Source: Iris pallida (Eukaryota > Streptophyta > Magnoliopsida > Asparagales > Iridaceae). Taken from it: a stretch of 64,000 bases of DNA. The DNA lies in the NCBI GenBank assembly GCA_029216955.1, contig JANAVB010015600.1:40216048-40280047 (forward strand). The letters run 5' to 3'. The translations under genes and the position numbers were made by a program. Positions 46,415 to 57,140 of this stretch are shown in pieces; within the stretch, counting starts at the first letter, position 1; every line of letters starts with the position of its first letter. The notes under the pieces were generated by a model that saw only the letters and a list, made by a program, of their open reading frames with translations, ran no database searches and was not told the origin of the DNA.

Positions 46415-49400
46415 TCAATTAACATTATTGACGTCCAAAATTCCTAATTCTCGACGTAAATAATTGAAACGATCTTCTGCTAGAGGTTTTGTGAAAATGT
46501 CAGCTAATTGATTCTCAGTATCTATGAACACAAGGTCAATATCTCCATTTTGATGATGATCTCTAAGAAAATGATGTCGAATCTCGATATGCTTAGTACG
46601 AGAATGACATACTGGATTCTTAGTCAAATTAATAGTGCTCGTGTTGTCACAGAAAATGAGAATGTGTGTGTAAAATAAATCATAGTCTTCTAAGGTTTGT
46701 TTAATCCACAAAATCTGAGTACAACAATGTCCTGCGGCGATATACTCAGCCTCTGTTGTTGATAGGGCTACAGAATTTTGCATTTTACTAAACCATGAGA
46801 GTAAAGCCTTGCCTAAGAAATGACATGTGCCAATGGTACTTTTTCTATCAACTTTACATCCAGCAAAATCTGCATCCGAGTAACCAATAAGGTCAAAGAA
46901 CTTAGTTTTGGGATACCATAAGCCAACAGAAGAAGTGTCCTAAGGTATCGAAAGATACGCTTAACTGCGCACAGATGTGATTTCTTTGGATTAGCTTGAA
47001 AACGTTCACACAGGCAAACACTAAACATAATATCTGGACGACTAGCAGTTAAATAAGTAAACTCGCGATCATACCTCGATACTTATGTGTGTCGACCAGC
47101 TTGCCTTGTTCATCAATATCAAGCTTTGTTGAAGTTGGCATCGGAGTGCCAATAGGTTTGACATTGTCTAGATCAAACTTCTTTAGCAAATCTTTTGTGT
47201 ACTTGGCTTGATTTATGAATGTCCCATTGTCAGTTTGTTTAATTTGCAGTCCGAGAAAGAATTTCAGCTCTCCCATCATGCTCATCTCAAACTCATTCTG
47301 CATACACTTAGAGAATTCTTGACACAGAGATTCATCAGTAGATCCAAATATAATATTATCAACATAGACTTGTATTAAGAGAAGCTTACCATTAAAAGAC
47401 TTAATAAAAAGTGTAGTGTCAACCTTGCCTTTTGAAAAGCCGTTGTCAAGTAGGAAAGATCTTAGACGATCATACCAAGCACGAGGGGCTTGTTTCAGAC
47501 CGTATAAAGCTTTTTTCAACTTGAAAACATGATCAGGGTTTTTAAAATCTGTGAAACCTGAAGGTTGTGCTACAAAAACTTCTTTTATAAAACTATTTAA
47601 AAATGCACTCTTGACATCCATTTAAAATTATGAAAACATGAAAATGCACATAACATGCGAATGAATTCTAATCTCGCAACGGGGGCATAAGTCTCATCGT
47701 AGTCGATACCTTCTTCCTGATTGTATCCTTGAGCTACGAGTCGAGCCTTATTACGAGTCACTAAACCATTCTTATTCAGTTTATTTCGGAATACCCAAAG
47801 GGTGCCAATGACCGGATGATCAATAGGCTTGGGAACAAGTTCCCAAACTTGATTCTGTTCAAATTGGTTTAATTCCTCTTGCATAGTATCTATCCAAAAA
47901 CTATCACTACATGCTTCATCAATAGTTTTGGGTTCTAGCTGTAAAATGAATACAACACTAGAAATAATATCTCTACTGGATGTACGAGTACTTACACCTT
48001 TGGTAATATCACCAATTACAAAATCCTTTGGATGATCAGCCGTAAATTTTAATCTTTTCGGCAGACTCTGAAGGTAGCTGGTTCCTGGATCTTCTCTAGG
48101 AGGATCAGCTAGTGCCGAGCTTGGTTGAGAATCAGCTGTTGTTGAGCTTGGTACAGTTGGATCTTCGTCATTGTCATCGATAGTCATTTGATTTAGTTCA
48201 TCAAAAGTGACGTTGATTGACTCTTCGATGATCATGGTTCGTTTGTTGAAGACCTTGTATCCTTTTCTCTTGGCCGCATAACCTAAAAATATACCTTTAT
48301 CGGCCTTTTCGTCAAACTTTCCCAAATTGTCTTTTGTATTAAGAATAAAGCATTTACAACCAAATATTCTAAAATATAAAACTGATTGAATTCTATCAAA
48401 CCATAACTCAAATGGAGTCGGTCGAATTAGAACTCTATTGAGAATAAAACAAGCTGTATTGACAGCTTCATCCCAGAAATATTTGGGTAGACTAAACTGG
48501 TTTAACATTACTCTGGCCATTTCGGATAGAGTTCTGTTCTTACGTTCTACAACTCCATTTTGTTGTGGAGTCCTAGGGCAGGAGAACTCGTGTACAAAAT
48601 CGTATGTGTCACAAAATTGCTCAAATTCTGTATTCTCGAATTCGCCACCATGATCGCTTCTAATACGAGTGATTATGTAACCTTTTTCATTCTGTACTTT
48701 CTTGCAAAAGGCGACAAATTTGGATAATGCATCATTCTTGCGTGTCAAGAAGTATACCCACGTGTATCTAGAGTTATCATCTACAATTACAAAAGCATAA
48801 AGCTTACCTCCGAGGCTAGCAACTCTGCTAGGACCAAATAAATTCATATGTAACAATTGTAGAGGTCTAGTAGTACATACTGTATTTACTGACTTGAATG
48901 TGGATCTGGTAGCTTTGTTCTTTTCACATTGGCTGCATACCGAATCCTTCTTGAATGTTATGTCCGGTAAACCGCGTACAAGCTTCTTTGTGGATAATCT
49001 TGAGATTGTGTCCATATTTGCGTGACCGAGTCTCATATGCCACAGATGACTCTCATCACTTTTAGCCATTAAGCATCTACCTGAAATGTTAGTTTCTTCC
49101 AACAAATAGAAAACATATATGTTGTCTTCCCTGATACCTTCAAAGATAGTACTACCAGTTGAGCTATCAACTATAGTACATTTGTCTTTGCCAAAGTTGA
49201 TGCCATAACCATGATCAACTAGATGACTTACGCTGAGTAGATTGTGTTTCAACTCGGTAACCAGACAGACATCCTTAATCACAGTATAGGGAGACTTACC
49301 AACATCACCGATACCAATGATATACCCTTTCAAGTTATTACCGAAGGAAACATAACCTTCCTTCTTTTTCTTCGACAGTGTTGCAAATAGTGTAGCGTCA

Positions 49401-49468
49401 CCGGTCATATGCCGTGAACAACCGCTGTCGAGGATCCATTTGCTTTTAGCATGTGAAAGGTGTTCCAC
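46415..49468 (-). pseudogene. SIRE pol: protease, integrase, RT, RNase H with catalytic D-to-N changes
   Basis: The 623-residue frame (49468-47597) has protease [10 protein letters not shown] (DSG at 14-16), GAG-pre-integrase [10 protein letters not shown]...CSQC (141-181) and integrase LLHMNLFGP. In the last block the first catalytic Asp is Asn at 209. D272 (RSDHGGEF) and E308 ([10 protein letters not shown]) remain. RT starts with [12 protein letters not shown]. After a frameshift at about 47610 it continues in 47621-47049, where the catalytic box is [10 protein letters not shown] instead of YVDD. RNase H is at 46783-46415 (STTEAEYIAAGHC, IFCDNTSTINLTKNP). Loss of these acidic residues would abolish integration and DNA synthesis. 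Confidence 0.93.
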
Positions 49469-51313
49469 CTACAAAACAGTTTGCAGATGAAATTTTTGGT
49501 ACCCATTTCTTGTAGGGTCCAGAAATGTTAGCTTTTGGTATCCATGCATAGATATTTAAATCAACAAGCTTTCTGATTCTACATGCAGAAGAAATATGAC
49601 CAATGTGGTCACAATAATGACATTGTGCATGTTTAGTGTTGAAAGCTGAGTGATGTGCATGGTTGGTAGGTTTAGGTTTTCTAGTATAGAAGAAAGCATA
49701 CCTATAATCCTGTTTGGGCTTAACCTTTTGGGATAAAAGTTTGATAGGGTTAGGTCTGACAGTGTTTGGCTTGGGAATGTTTCGATTTTTCGGTAAGTGA
49801 CACGTGTTAGGGTAGGAAGCAGCAGTCTCAGGCTGTTTTCCTAACCTAATTTTCAATCTTTTGGAAGTGTCATACAACTTAGTATAATCAGAAGTGAGTG
49901 TTTCCATTCTGATTTGTGCACTTTGAAGACTTTTCTTCTCTTTAGAAAGTTCTTCTTTCACTTGGTCAATAACCTTGTCTTTCTCTTCAGATGACTTGGT
50001 AGTCTCGTGTAATAAGAGCTTAATAGAAGAAAGCTCACCAAACTCACTAACATTATTTCTAACCTCAGCTAGTAGGTCGGTAAGTCTTCCTATTTCACCT
50101 TTTTACTCTTTGAGTACCTTCTTAGAGGTCTGATATTTGCTACGCAGTTTTCTGTAATCACTTATCAGTTCACTGAAGGCATCTCCTAATTGCTCAAAGG
50201 TGAAGTCATCATATGTATCAACTACAGGTTCAGTAGGTACCTGATCGGATGCCATAAAGCATACGTTTGCAGCGTCTTCTGATTGTTCATCTTCTGAATC
50301 GCTGGCTTCACTTTCATGCCATATGCTGGTGTTGGCATATCTCCGAGATGTTGATCTCTTCAGGTTCCCTTTTTTTTATAGCTGTTGCTCTTCTTGCTTG
50401 ATGATGAGTTTGTAGGACAATCCTTCTTCATGTGTCCCTTCTTCTTGCAGCCGTAGCAGACAGCATCATCTTGATACCAGTTGTTGCTGCTATTGTTTTT
50501 TTTGGCTTTTTTCTTATATCTCATGAATCTTTTAAATTTTCTTGCTATGAGTGCTTGATCTTCAGCATCAAATTTACTGCTGTCTGAATCACCTTCAGCA
50601 GCTTTTCTGTGCTGAGCCTTGAAAGCGATTGTCTTCTCCTTTGGTGCAGGCTCTTCAAAATCTTGTAGCTCCAGTTCATGAGTGAGTAGCTTACCCATGA
50701 GTACTTCGAGGGACATAGTTGTGAGGTCGTTCCCTTCAATGATTGCAGTAGCCTTTGGAATCCAGTTCTTGGTAAGTGCTCACAGGAGTTTGCGAATCTT
50801 TTCATGGTTACTGTACTCTTTGCCTAGGGAGGACAAAGGATTTACAATATCCAAGAATCTTTCGAACATCTGAGTAACTGTTTCATTGGGCTTCATCTTG
50901 AACACCTCATACTCTTGAGTAAGTCTGCTGACCTTTGATTCTTTGACTTGAGTCGTGCCTTCATGTGTGACTTCAAGAAGCTTCCACACTTTATTAGCAG
51001 TTGTGCAGATAGACACCCTGTTAAATTCAGTTCTGTCTAAAGCATAAAATAAAGCGTTAATAGCACGTGCGTCAAGACTGACCTTTTTCTTTTCTTCTTC
51101 TGTATATCTGTTATGGGGTTTTTCAACTAAAACTCCATCAACATTTATACGAGGTGGCTTTTGATAGCCATCAATAACAATAGATCATAAATCAAAGTCA
51201 AGAGATTTCAAGAAGAAATTCATCCGTGTTTTCTAATAGGTATAGTTCGTACCATCAAACAGTGGAGGTCTGTTTGTGGCCTGGCCTTCACTTGTGAATT
51301 TCACAGTTGCCAT
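49446..51313 (-). pseudogene. SIRE gag with two zinc knuckles, stops in N-terminal part
   Basis: Starts at 51313 (MATVKFTSEGQATNRPPLFD). TYW and the W before SIV appear as stops (TGG to TAG and TGG to TGA) near 51230 and 51186. The capsid region has ANKVWKLLEVTHEGT, RLTQEYEVFKMKPNETV and MFERFLDIVN. The first zinc knuckle is CYGCKKKGHMKKDC (about 50460), the second CHYCDHIGHISSAC (about 49620), with a Lys/Glu-rich coiled-coil-like stretch between. Further breaks occur near 50780 and 50110. Two knuckles are usual for SIRE gag. Confidence 0.9.
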
Positions 51314-51394
51314 GTTTTGTACTGTAATCTATATAACAATTAATTAAATGAATAAATAATTACAATGTTACCTTGCTTTACCTGTAACACCCGC

Positions 51395-51406
51395 TCTGAT
51401 ACCAAT
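51395..51406 (-). other. SIRE primer binding site
   Basis: Minus strand reads TTGGTATCAGAGCGGGTG next to the 5' LTR; complementary to initiator Met tRNA. Confidence 0.92.
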
Positions 51407-52481
51407 TGTAGGAACGAAATCGTAAAGCACAATACTCTAGAGGGGAGGTGAATAGAGTTGGCAGCGAAAAAATGCTAATTAAAAATGTTAGCAGCACGAT
51501 CACAGAATAATAATCACAACTAAATAATGTAAAGGCAGAGATAAGAAAGCAAACGCAAAGACATCGATGTATACTGGTTTTCCTCTGTTGAGGACTAATC
51601 CAATCGGTAGAACTCTTGCTACCAGTTGAATCCACTATTGGCAAAACCGCAAGTTTTCTTACGAAATCCTTGCAACTTTTACAACGCGAGCTTTGATACG
51701 AAGAACTCGTCCAACTTCTATTGTGAAGAGTTGAATCTTCTATCAAGCCTCTGATTACAATCACTCTGAAATTTCTAGACCGTACCGTACTGGCAAATCG
51801 ACTAGAGGATTGTAACTGGCTTGGGATCTGAAATTTAAAGCTCGAAAAAAACTCTTTGGAAGACTGAAAGCTTTTTAGAAGAGAGAAGATTGAAAGTGAA
51901 TGGGTGAGTTAAAAAGATCGAAATTCTTCTCTATTTATAGGAATTCCAAAGACAGAATTCTGGCAGAATTCGGACAGAATTCGGACAGAACTAGATGAGG
52001 AAATCTCGGTCAAATTCGCAACTGCAGGAGGACCAAGTTCCAGAGAATTCAAAAATCAAAACGGCTACTAACCGAACTCTGGCCGAACTCTGGCCGAACT
52101 CTGGCCGAGTTCTGTCAGGGTTAGGTTAGGTTTTTAAAATTAGTTTTTGGGGATTTTTGAAAACCTTTTTGAAGCTTTTGTTAATATGAATGTTTTTCAA
52201 AAACTAAGGACATTTTAAAAACATTTTGAAATCATTTTGGAATAGTCTATTTGCCAGTACGACTCGGTGTACAACGTATTCCTAGACTCAATAAAATAAA
52301 AAATATATTGCTCAAAGAAATACAGACTCGAATAGGCAAACATTGCTTCGGTCTTGAAATGAGTAGATAGCTGTTCTTGATCATGTCCAAGAGTCCGAGA
52401 TATCCTGACTAGCTTCATATATCCAGACAGAGTTTGATCAATTATTAAAATCAGTTTGACCATATGACCAATGGGCCAACA
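51407..52481 (-). repeat. SIRE copia 5' LTR
   Basis: 1075 bases. The CCGAACTCTGG array has three units here (about 52074-52112), against two plus a variant in the 3' LTR. A minus-strand TATA-like CTATAAATAG lies at about 51930-51941. Confidence 0.96.
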
Positions 52482-52743
52482 AATTACATTACAAACACAA
52501 TTCCATTACGATTACGATTACATTACAATGAACCAAACGCAACCTAAGGCTGTTTCTGACCTTCTAAAGACAAAAGCATTTCTTTTACCTTATAAGGGTC
52601 ATACTAGAGTTTGTAGAAAATAGGAAGACATAAATCTATAATTAGTAATATATATACTTGAGGTTAAAAAATTTAGGGCATTCGGATTTTTTGGACCATG
52701 TGCGACTTGCACATGCTCAGAAATGTTACTGAAAGGAGCTTAC

Positions 52744-52885
52744 TCCCAAGGGACATCGCCAACCAGCATCCAGTCTCCATCCTTGTCCTCATAGGTTGGC
52801 AAATACTCTGATCCATTCAGTAGATCCATCAGCTTGCTCTCATTCATGAAATCTCTCCCAATCATTCCATGAGAGCCACAGTTCC
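52744..52885 (-). CDS. Aux/IAA exon 3 (domain IV start)
   Basis: Acceptor CATCAG at 52886-52891, donor GTAAGC at 52743-52738. It encodes [20 protein letters not shown], then [19 protein letters not shown] and MLVGDVPWE. The acidic YEDKDGDW is the OPCA motif of the PB1-type domain. The reading frame is intact. The phase at the donor (two bases of a Glu codon) matches the G that opens exon 4. Confidence 0.93.
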
Positions 52886-53616
52886 CTGATGAAATAAAGT
52901 GGTTCAATAATGAGAGGTTAGCAAATCTTGAGAAGATCTTTACTCATAGTGAATAATCTTGATAACATCTGTTGTTAGGACGCACCAACCGGCAATCTAA
53001 GCGTCGTTACTTGATATATATTGATCTCTGAATTTAAATGATTTGATTATCAACTCTTAATACACTTCATTTTGGACAGCATTATCATAAGAACTCAATC
53101 TTTTACTCCTTAGCAAGCCTGGAACGTATCATACCCTAAAAATATAAAACCACAGTTGTCACTGGCGAAGTATAAGCTGGACTGGCCGGGCTCTAGCTCG
53201 GGATTAAAAAAATTGCTACAAAAAAATCTTTTTTTTCATGTGGTTTGAGACCCCACTAAGAAAAATTTCTGGCTCGACAGTTGCACATGACTCAAAAATG
53301 AAATCTTTGATAATAGACCAAATATAATGCAATAACATGGATGTCCATTTGTGTAAACCCTAATTAACCATTCATGCATTTGTGTAAACCCTAATTAACA
53401 TGTTTGCATGACAGATAGGTGGTGAGGATGTGGGGCATATGCTACGTACAGACTGATCACTAAAAACCAGAGTGGAACAGCTGCCATACGTCCATATTGC
53501 AATTACACGGTTAATGTTTAATTTGTGATTTAATAGATCACTTATTAATATAAATATACTATACACCAGAAATAAAATTAATTCAAGATTTCATATATTT
53601 GTGGCTAAGTACTTAC

Positions 53617-53873
53617 CGCTGGTGAAGGAGCTGAACATCTTCTCCAGTGCCTTCGACAGCTCTTGGTAGCTCCAGAACATCTTGAGGTCGACCTTACGGA
53701 GGTACGGCGCTCCGTCCATGCTGACCTTGACGAAAGCGGCGGCGGCAGCGGCAGCCGCAGAAACGCTGCCGGACTTTTTGCCGCCTTCCTTCTTGCTCCC
53801 CTTCTCGGCCTGGGCCGACACGATGTTCCTCCTAAAGGAGGACCTGACTGGTGGCCAACCTACAACCTGTGCC
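53617..53873 (-). CDS. Aux/IAA exon 2 (degron and domain III)
   Basis: Acceptor ATCAG at 53874-53878, donor GTAAGT at 53616-53611. It encodes [16 protein letters not shown] (domain II degron, the auxin-dependent TIR1 contact), a basic KKEGGKKSG linker, eight alanines, then [20 protein letters not shown] and [18 protein letters not shown]. Family members usually have MYKSYQELS where this one has MFWSYQELS. The lysine-to-tryptophan change lies in the basic face of the PB1 fold that pairs Aux/IAA with ARF. Confidence 0.93.
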
Positions 53874-54466
53874 CTGATCCATAACCAAAGTAATATTAGC
53901 AGACTATCATCGAAATTATTATACATAATTTTTCGTATAATTCAATATAACAAAAATTTGTGATGATTATTATTATTAAAATTATAAGATTCATAAATTT
54001 ATTGAGTGATCATAAAGATATTGAATCTTTGGGCATGTGAGAATACTTCTCTTTTTTTTAGCTATGGCTGTTATTATTGCATTTCCATGTGAATGTGATA
54101 ATTAAGCACAATCTTTGTTGTTGGTTTCTTATTAAAATAGCACATGTTTGGTTTACACCTTTAGTTTAGTTTCGTTTCGTTTCAATTGTTTGGATCATGA
54201 TAAATGAAAGTGTTCGGATGGGCTTCCGCTTTTTAGTACAATCACACTCATAAATATAACGTATTAATTTCTGAAACAACCTTGAAAATTATGCTCAGAG
54301 GAATAAACTAATTTGTTTTAATTGAGCCTACTAAATAACAAACACCCTATAAATTACCCACATAAAATTATTCAAACTATTTCATTAAAGATGATAATAT
54401 GACAATAACGTCATGAATCATAATAGACCGAATGATACAAAAGAAGAGGGAGAAAAAGTTAATTAC

Positions 54467-54741
54467 TTAGGAGCAGAAGGCTTCTCGGACGGGTCATTGG
54501 CCTCCGGAACGAGGCTCTTCTGGCTCGACGGCCTCTTCATGCCGCCGTCAATGGCACCAGTCGACGAGCTCGAGTCCACGGTCTCGAGCTTAAGCTTCAA
54601 GTCGATCGTCTCCGAGAAGATCCGTTTTGTCGAGTTCTTCATCGTCGTCGAGTCCCTGCTGTCTCCTCCTCTGGGTAGACCGAGCCGGAGTTCCGTCTCC
54701 TCGAACCCCAGTCCCCTCGCACCTCCAACAATAGCTGTCAT
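54467..54741 (-). CDS. Aux/IAA exon 1 (domain I)
   Basis: 275 bases, ATG at 54741-54739, first residues [20 protein letters not shown]. The EAR-type LxLxL motif ELRLGLPRG recruits TOPLESS-type corepressors. A second acidic-hydrophobic block, [12 protein letters not shown], follows, then a Ser-rich linker. The exon ends CCTAA before the donor GTAATT at 54466. If translation runs into the intron it stops at once, which fixes the splice. Exon 1 ends two bases into a codon, completed by G of exon 2. Confidence 0.93.
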
Positions 54742-55302
54742 CGATCGTCTCTAGAAAATCAAGAACTAAACCGAAGGATATATTTTAAGAGCAGCAATTC
54801 TCGTTTTTTTTTTTTTCCTTTGGCCTTTGCTTCAAGGTTTAACTAGGAGTAGAGGAAGAGAGCTTCATAATAATATGGTGAAAAAAGCTTAATTTGTCGA
54901 GAGGGAAGGTTGTGTATTGTGTACAGTTTATGCGAGAAGAAGAACCAGCCAACCAATGATAAGGAGACGCGTAGTCACGTGGTTAGCTTGATCTCCCGCG
55001 TTTTTTCCGGGGCCAGGGGTAGATTTTGGCTCGAGGTGACGTCACTGCTTGGCAGTACGCTAATAATACGGGATATTTTAGCAAATATTTTCATTACAAA
55101 TATAAAAACTAATATATACTCTCATTTATTTAAAAAATTAACAAATGTCGGCATTTCTTTGTATACAATACTTAAAAATTTAAGATATGCTCCCATTATA
55201 CTAACCAAAATTTTGATAGTTTTACACATAATTGGGCATTTGGTAGTTTTTTAAATAAGTAGGGGTATATGCTAGTTTTTATATTTCGAAATATAGAAAT
55301 TA
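54742..55302 (-). promoter_or_regulatory. Aux/IAA upstream region with G-box, TGACGTCA and TGTCGG
   Basis: Upstream of the ATG at 54741 are a G-box CACGTG at 54976-54981, a palindromic TGACGTCA (bZIP/TGA-type site) at 55037-55044, and TGTCGG at 55146-55151. TGTCGG is a high-affinity ARF site in DNA-binding studies. A poly-pyrimidine stretch near 54800 is probably in the 5' leader. No confident TATA box. Auxin regulation is expected for the family; use of these sites is inferred. Confidence 0.45.
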
Positions 55303-55585
55303 CTAATTAGAGTTTAGAACCTGAATTTTATACCAGCTTAGAGTTTAAATCATATCATGACCAATTAGAAATTTTAGACTCTGAATTTTTATATTTTATT
55401 TTATCTTTTTCATTATATTCTCATTAGTTATATAGGAAAGGTTTATTGTCATGCATGTGGTGGGAGGGTATAATATGAAAAAATAAACAAAATAAATAAA
55501 TATCTGGGGTCCAAACTTTTTAGTTGAATATGTTAGGACTTAAACTCTAAGCTGGTATAAAATCCAGAGTTTAAACACTAATTAG
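55303..55585. mobile_element. MITE, CTAATTAGNGTTTAGA family, copy 1
   Basis: Inverted termini: the left end has CTAATTAGAGTTTAGAACCT and GAATTTTATACCAGCTTAGA; the right end is the inverse (TCTAAGCTGGTATAAAATCC, GTTTAAACACTAATTAG). 283 bases, no coding. A second member is at 58690-58966. Confidence 0.8.
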
Positions 55586-55738
55586 CCCAAATAGCGATAA
55601 ATATTCCAAATTTAACTTGGGAATATTAAAGGGTTTATTTTTCCATGTATACCGATCTATTTATTTGATGGAAATTGTTTAATTATTATTGATCAGTATT
55701 TCTTTATTTGGGAGATGTATATTTTACCTGTTTATTCT

Positions 55739-55821
<83 letters not shown>

Positions 55822-56459
55822 TTTTAGTTTTTTTACTTTCATTACAAACTATTTTGAAATAGTATAAAATATTTTGAAGTAAATTTATTTTTTATGATGA
55901 TATCATTTATCGTAATTGGAAGTGTTTAATTATTAGTTGTTAGTAATTATGTTATTGGATGGTGTAATTATTAGAACATAAAAGTTCCGCGATGAAACCT
56001 AAACTTCTCGTATTATATATTAGATAAAGTATATCCGAAAAAAAGATATACCCTTCAAAAATCTATTTTTCGCACAAAGATATATCCTTCAAAAATCTAT
56101 TTTTCGCACGAATGTCTTCTTCTAACTATTTGTCAATCTATCAACATTTCTCTTGATAAAAAAAACCTCTAAGGACCAAATACACATGAGAAAATGTCAA
56201 AACTCAAAATCAACAATAGAAACAAAAAATATATTATCATTATTATTATTTATGCAACTATATCATTAAAGTAATTTATTATTGTGGGAGATATTATGAT
56301 GTTTTTGGTTAATTTTTATTTGACTGAAATATTACTTAAAGTTCAATGTTTTTTGGAATTATATTATTTTCATATACTCGTGAATGAATTTGTACTGGTG
56401 TGTATAGTGGTGGATCATAGTGGATACTACAATAAAGCTAACATATATGACTATATTTA
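55586..56459. other. AT-rich sequence without a gene; includes (TA)n at 55742-55816
   Basis: A TA microsatellite of about 75 bases and AT-rich flanks. A 24-base word (CTTCAAAAATCTATTTTTCG) occurs twice at about 56051 and 56089. No coding region supported. Confidence 0.6.
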
Positions 56460-56705
56460 TAGGTAATTTCTAAAGGCACTCCACATTTTACTTCAGAATA
56501 GTACAGTCCAAGTACTGCCAACTTGTTGGCAGTCCTAACACAAAGTAGAACTGCCAAGAAAGTTGTCAGTCCAAAAAAATTTAAATATTAAGATAGACTG
56601 TCAACAAAGTTGGCAGTTCTCCTTAATGTTAGGACTGCCAACTTTGTCGGCAGTTCTAATTGGCTGCCTTGGAATAAAATGTGGAGTGCCTTTAGAAATT
56701 ACCTA
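56460..56705. mobile_element. MITE with perfect 31-base inverted termini and GTTGGCAGT palindromes
   Basis: TAGGTAATTTCTAAAGGCAC begins the left end, and the right end is its exact inverse over about 31 bases. Inside, ACTGCCAAC / GTTGGCAGT words occur at least six times in both orientations. 246 bases; transposase family unknown, target duplication ambiguous in AT sequence. Confidence 0.85.
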
Positions 56706-57140
56706 TTTATATATAATATAAATCCAATCACTCCTACAACAATTAGATCAATGGGCCACCACAAAAACATGTAACGTCCCAGTCCAAAAATAATTAGGAC
56801 TAAGTACGTAGACATGCCAGCTGCATACATACAAAGTATATTCCAATATATGGAATCCTCGTATGTATACATAAGCTGTAAAATGCAGTAAACCATGACA
56901 ACTAATCTCATCCACAATAAAGATGTCTTTTATAAAATCAAATAAGAATTTATAATTGTACATGTAGTTTGGCGGAGACCTACTATTTAAATAAAAAAAT
57001 AAATACAATGAAAGAAAGCGAAGCGAAGGACAATCCAAGAGCAATTATCTTCTAAGGATTAAAGTAGATCATGGTCTTGACTAGAACACCTGCGAAAAGT
57101 CACAAAGCACACCTGAAAAATTATCAGTCTTAGAATCAAT
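56706..57140. other. no gene recognised
   Basis: AT-rich sequence between the MITE and the possible exon at 57141-57246. I support no coding region here. Confidence 0.4.

Larger units (their letters stand above)
42891..52481 (-). mobile_element. Ty1/copia SIRE/Maximus-type element with envelope-like ORF, 9.6 kb
   Basis: The two LTRs of 1075 bases each (42891-43965 and 51407-52481) start TGTAGGAACG and end GGGCCAACA, flanked by AATTA (42886-42890 and 52482-52486). The primer site TGGTATCAGAGC follows the 5' LTR and the polypurine tract ATGGGGGAGAT precedes the 3' LTR. The order gag (two zinc knuckles), protease, integrase, RT, RNase H, then an extra ORF, is that of the SIRE/Maximus group. The LTRs differ by several percent and several catalytic residues are mutated, so this is older than the Tork element. 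Confidence 0.96.
41016..52543. mobile_element. Tourist/Harbinger-like element (about 1.9 kb without the nested copia)
   Basis: The left end GGGCCCGTTTGGTTTG and the right end, reverse complemented, GTTGCGTTTGGTTC share CGTTTGGTT. CTA flanks both sides (41013-41015 and 52544-52546), a 3-bp duplication as made by PIF/Harbinger elements. Sub-ends repeat GTAATGTAAT and GATTACATTAC. The middle is the T-rich minisatellite. No transposase is present. A hAT origin is possible, but the 3-bp duplication argues against it. Confidence 0.6.
40895..52743 (-). other. Aux/IAA intron 3, expanded by nested transposons
   Basis: The intron is 11.85 kb. Removing the Tourist-like element at 41016-52543 and one CTA leaves about 320 bases, a normal size. 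The copia element inside it runs in the same direction as the gene, so its LTR promoter and polyadenylation signals would act on the gene transcript. Confidence 0.8.
40831..54741 (-). pseudogene. Aux/IAA auxin-response repressor gene, exons 1-4, terminal exon not found
   Basis: Four exons join in phase on the minus strand: 54741-54467, 53873-53617, 52885-52744 and 40894-about 40832. Aux/IAA proteins are nuclear repressors. They bind ARF transcription factors and TPL/TPR corepressors and are destroyed when auxin binds TIR1/AFB. Domain I is ELRLGLPRG (LxLxL present), domain II is the degron [10 protein letters not shown], domain III starts [19 protein letters not shown], and domain IV includes [16 protein letters not shown]. 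All joins use GT-AG sites. Intron 3 is about 11.85 kb because of nested transposons. Exon 4 has lost one base in each of two places, and the expected last exon (APRAMEKCKN-like) is not seen. I therefore call it a probable pseudogene or a gene with sequence errors. Confidence 0.85.
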
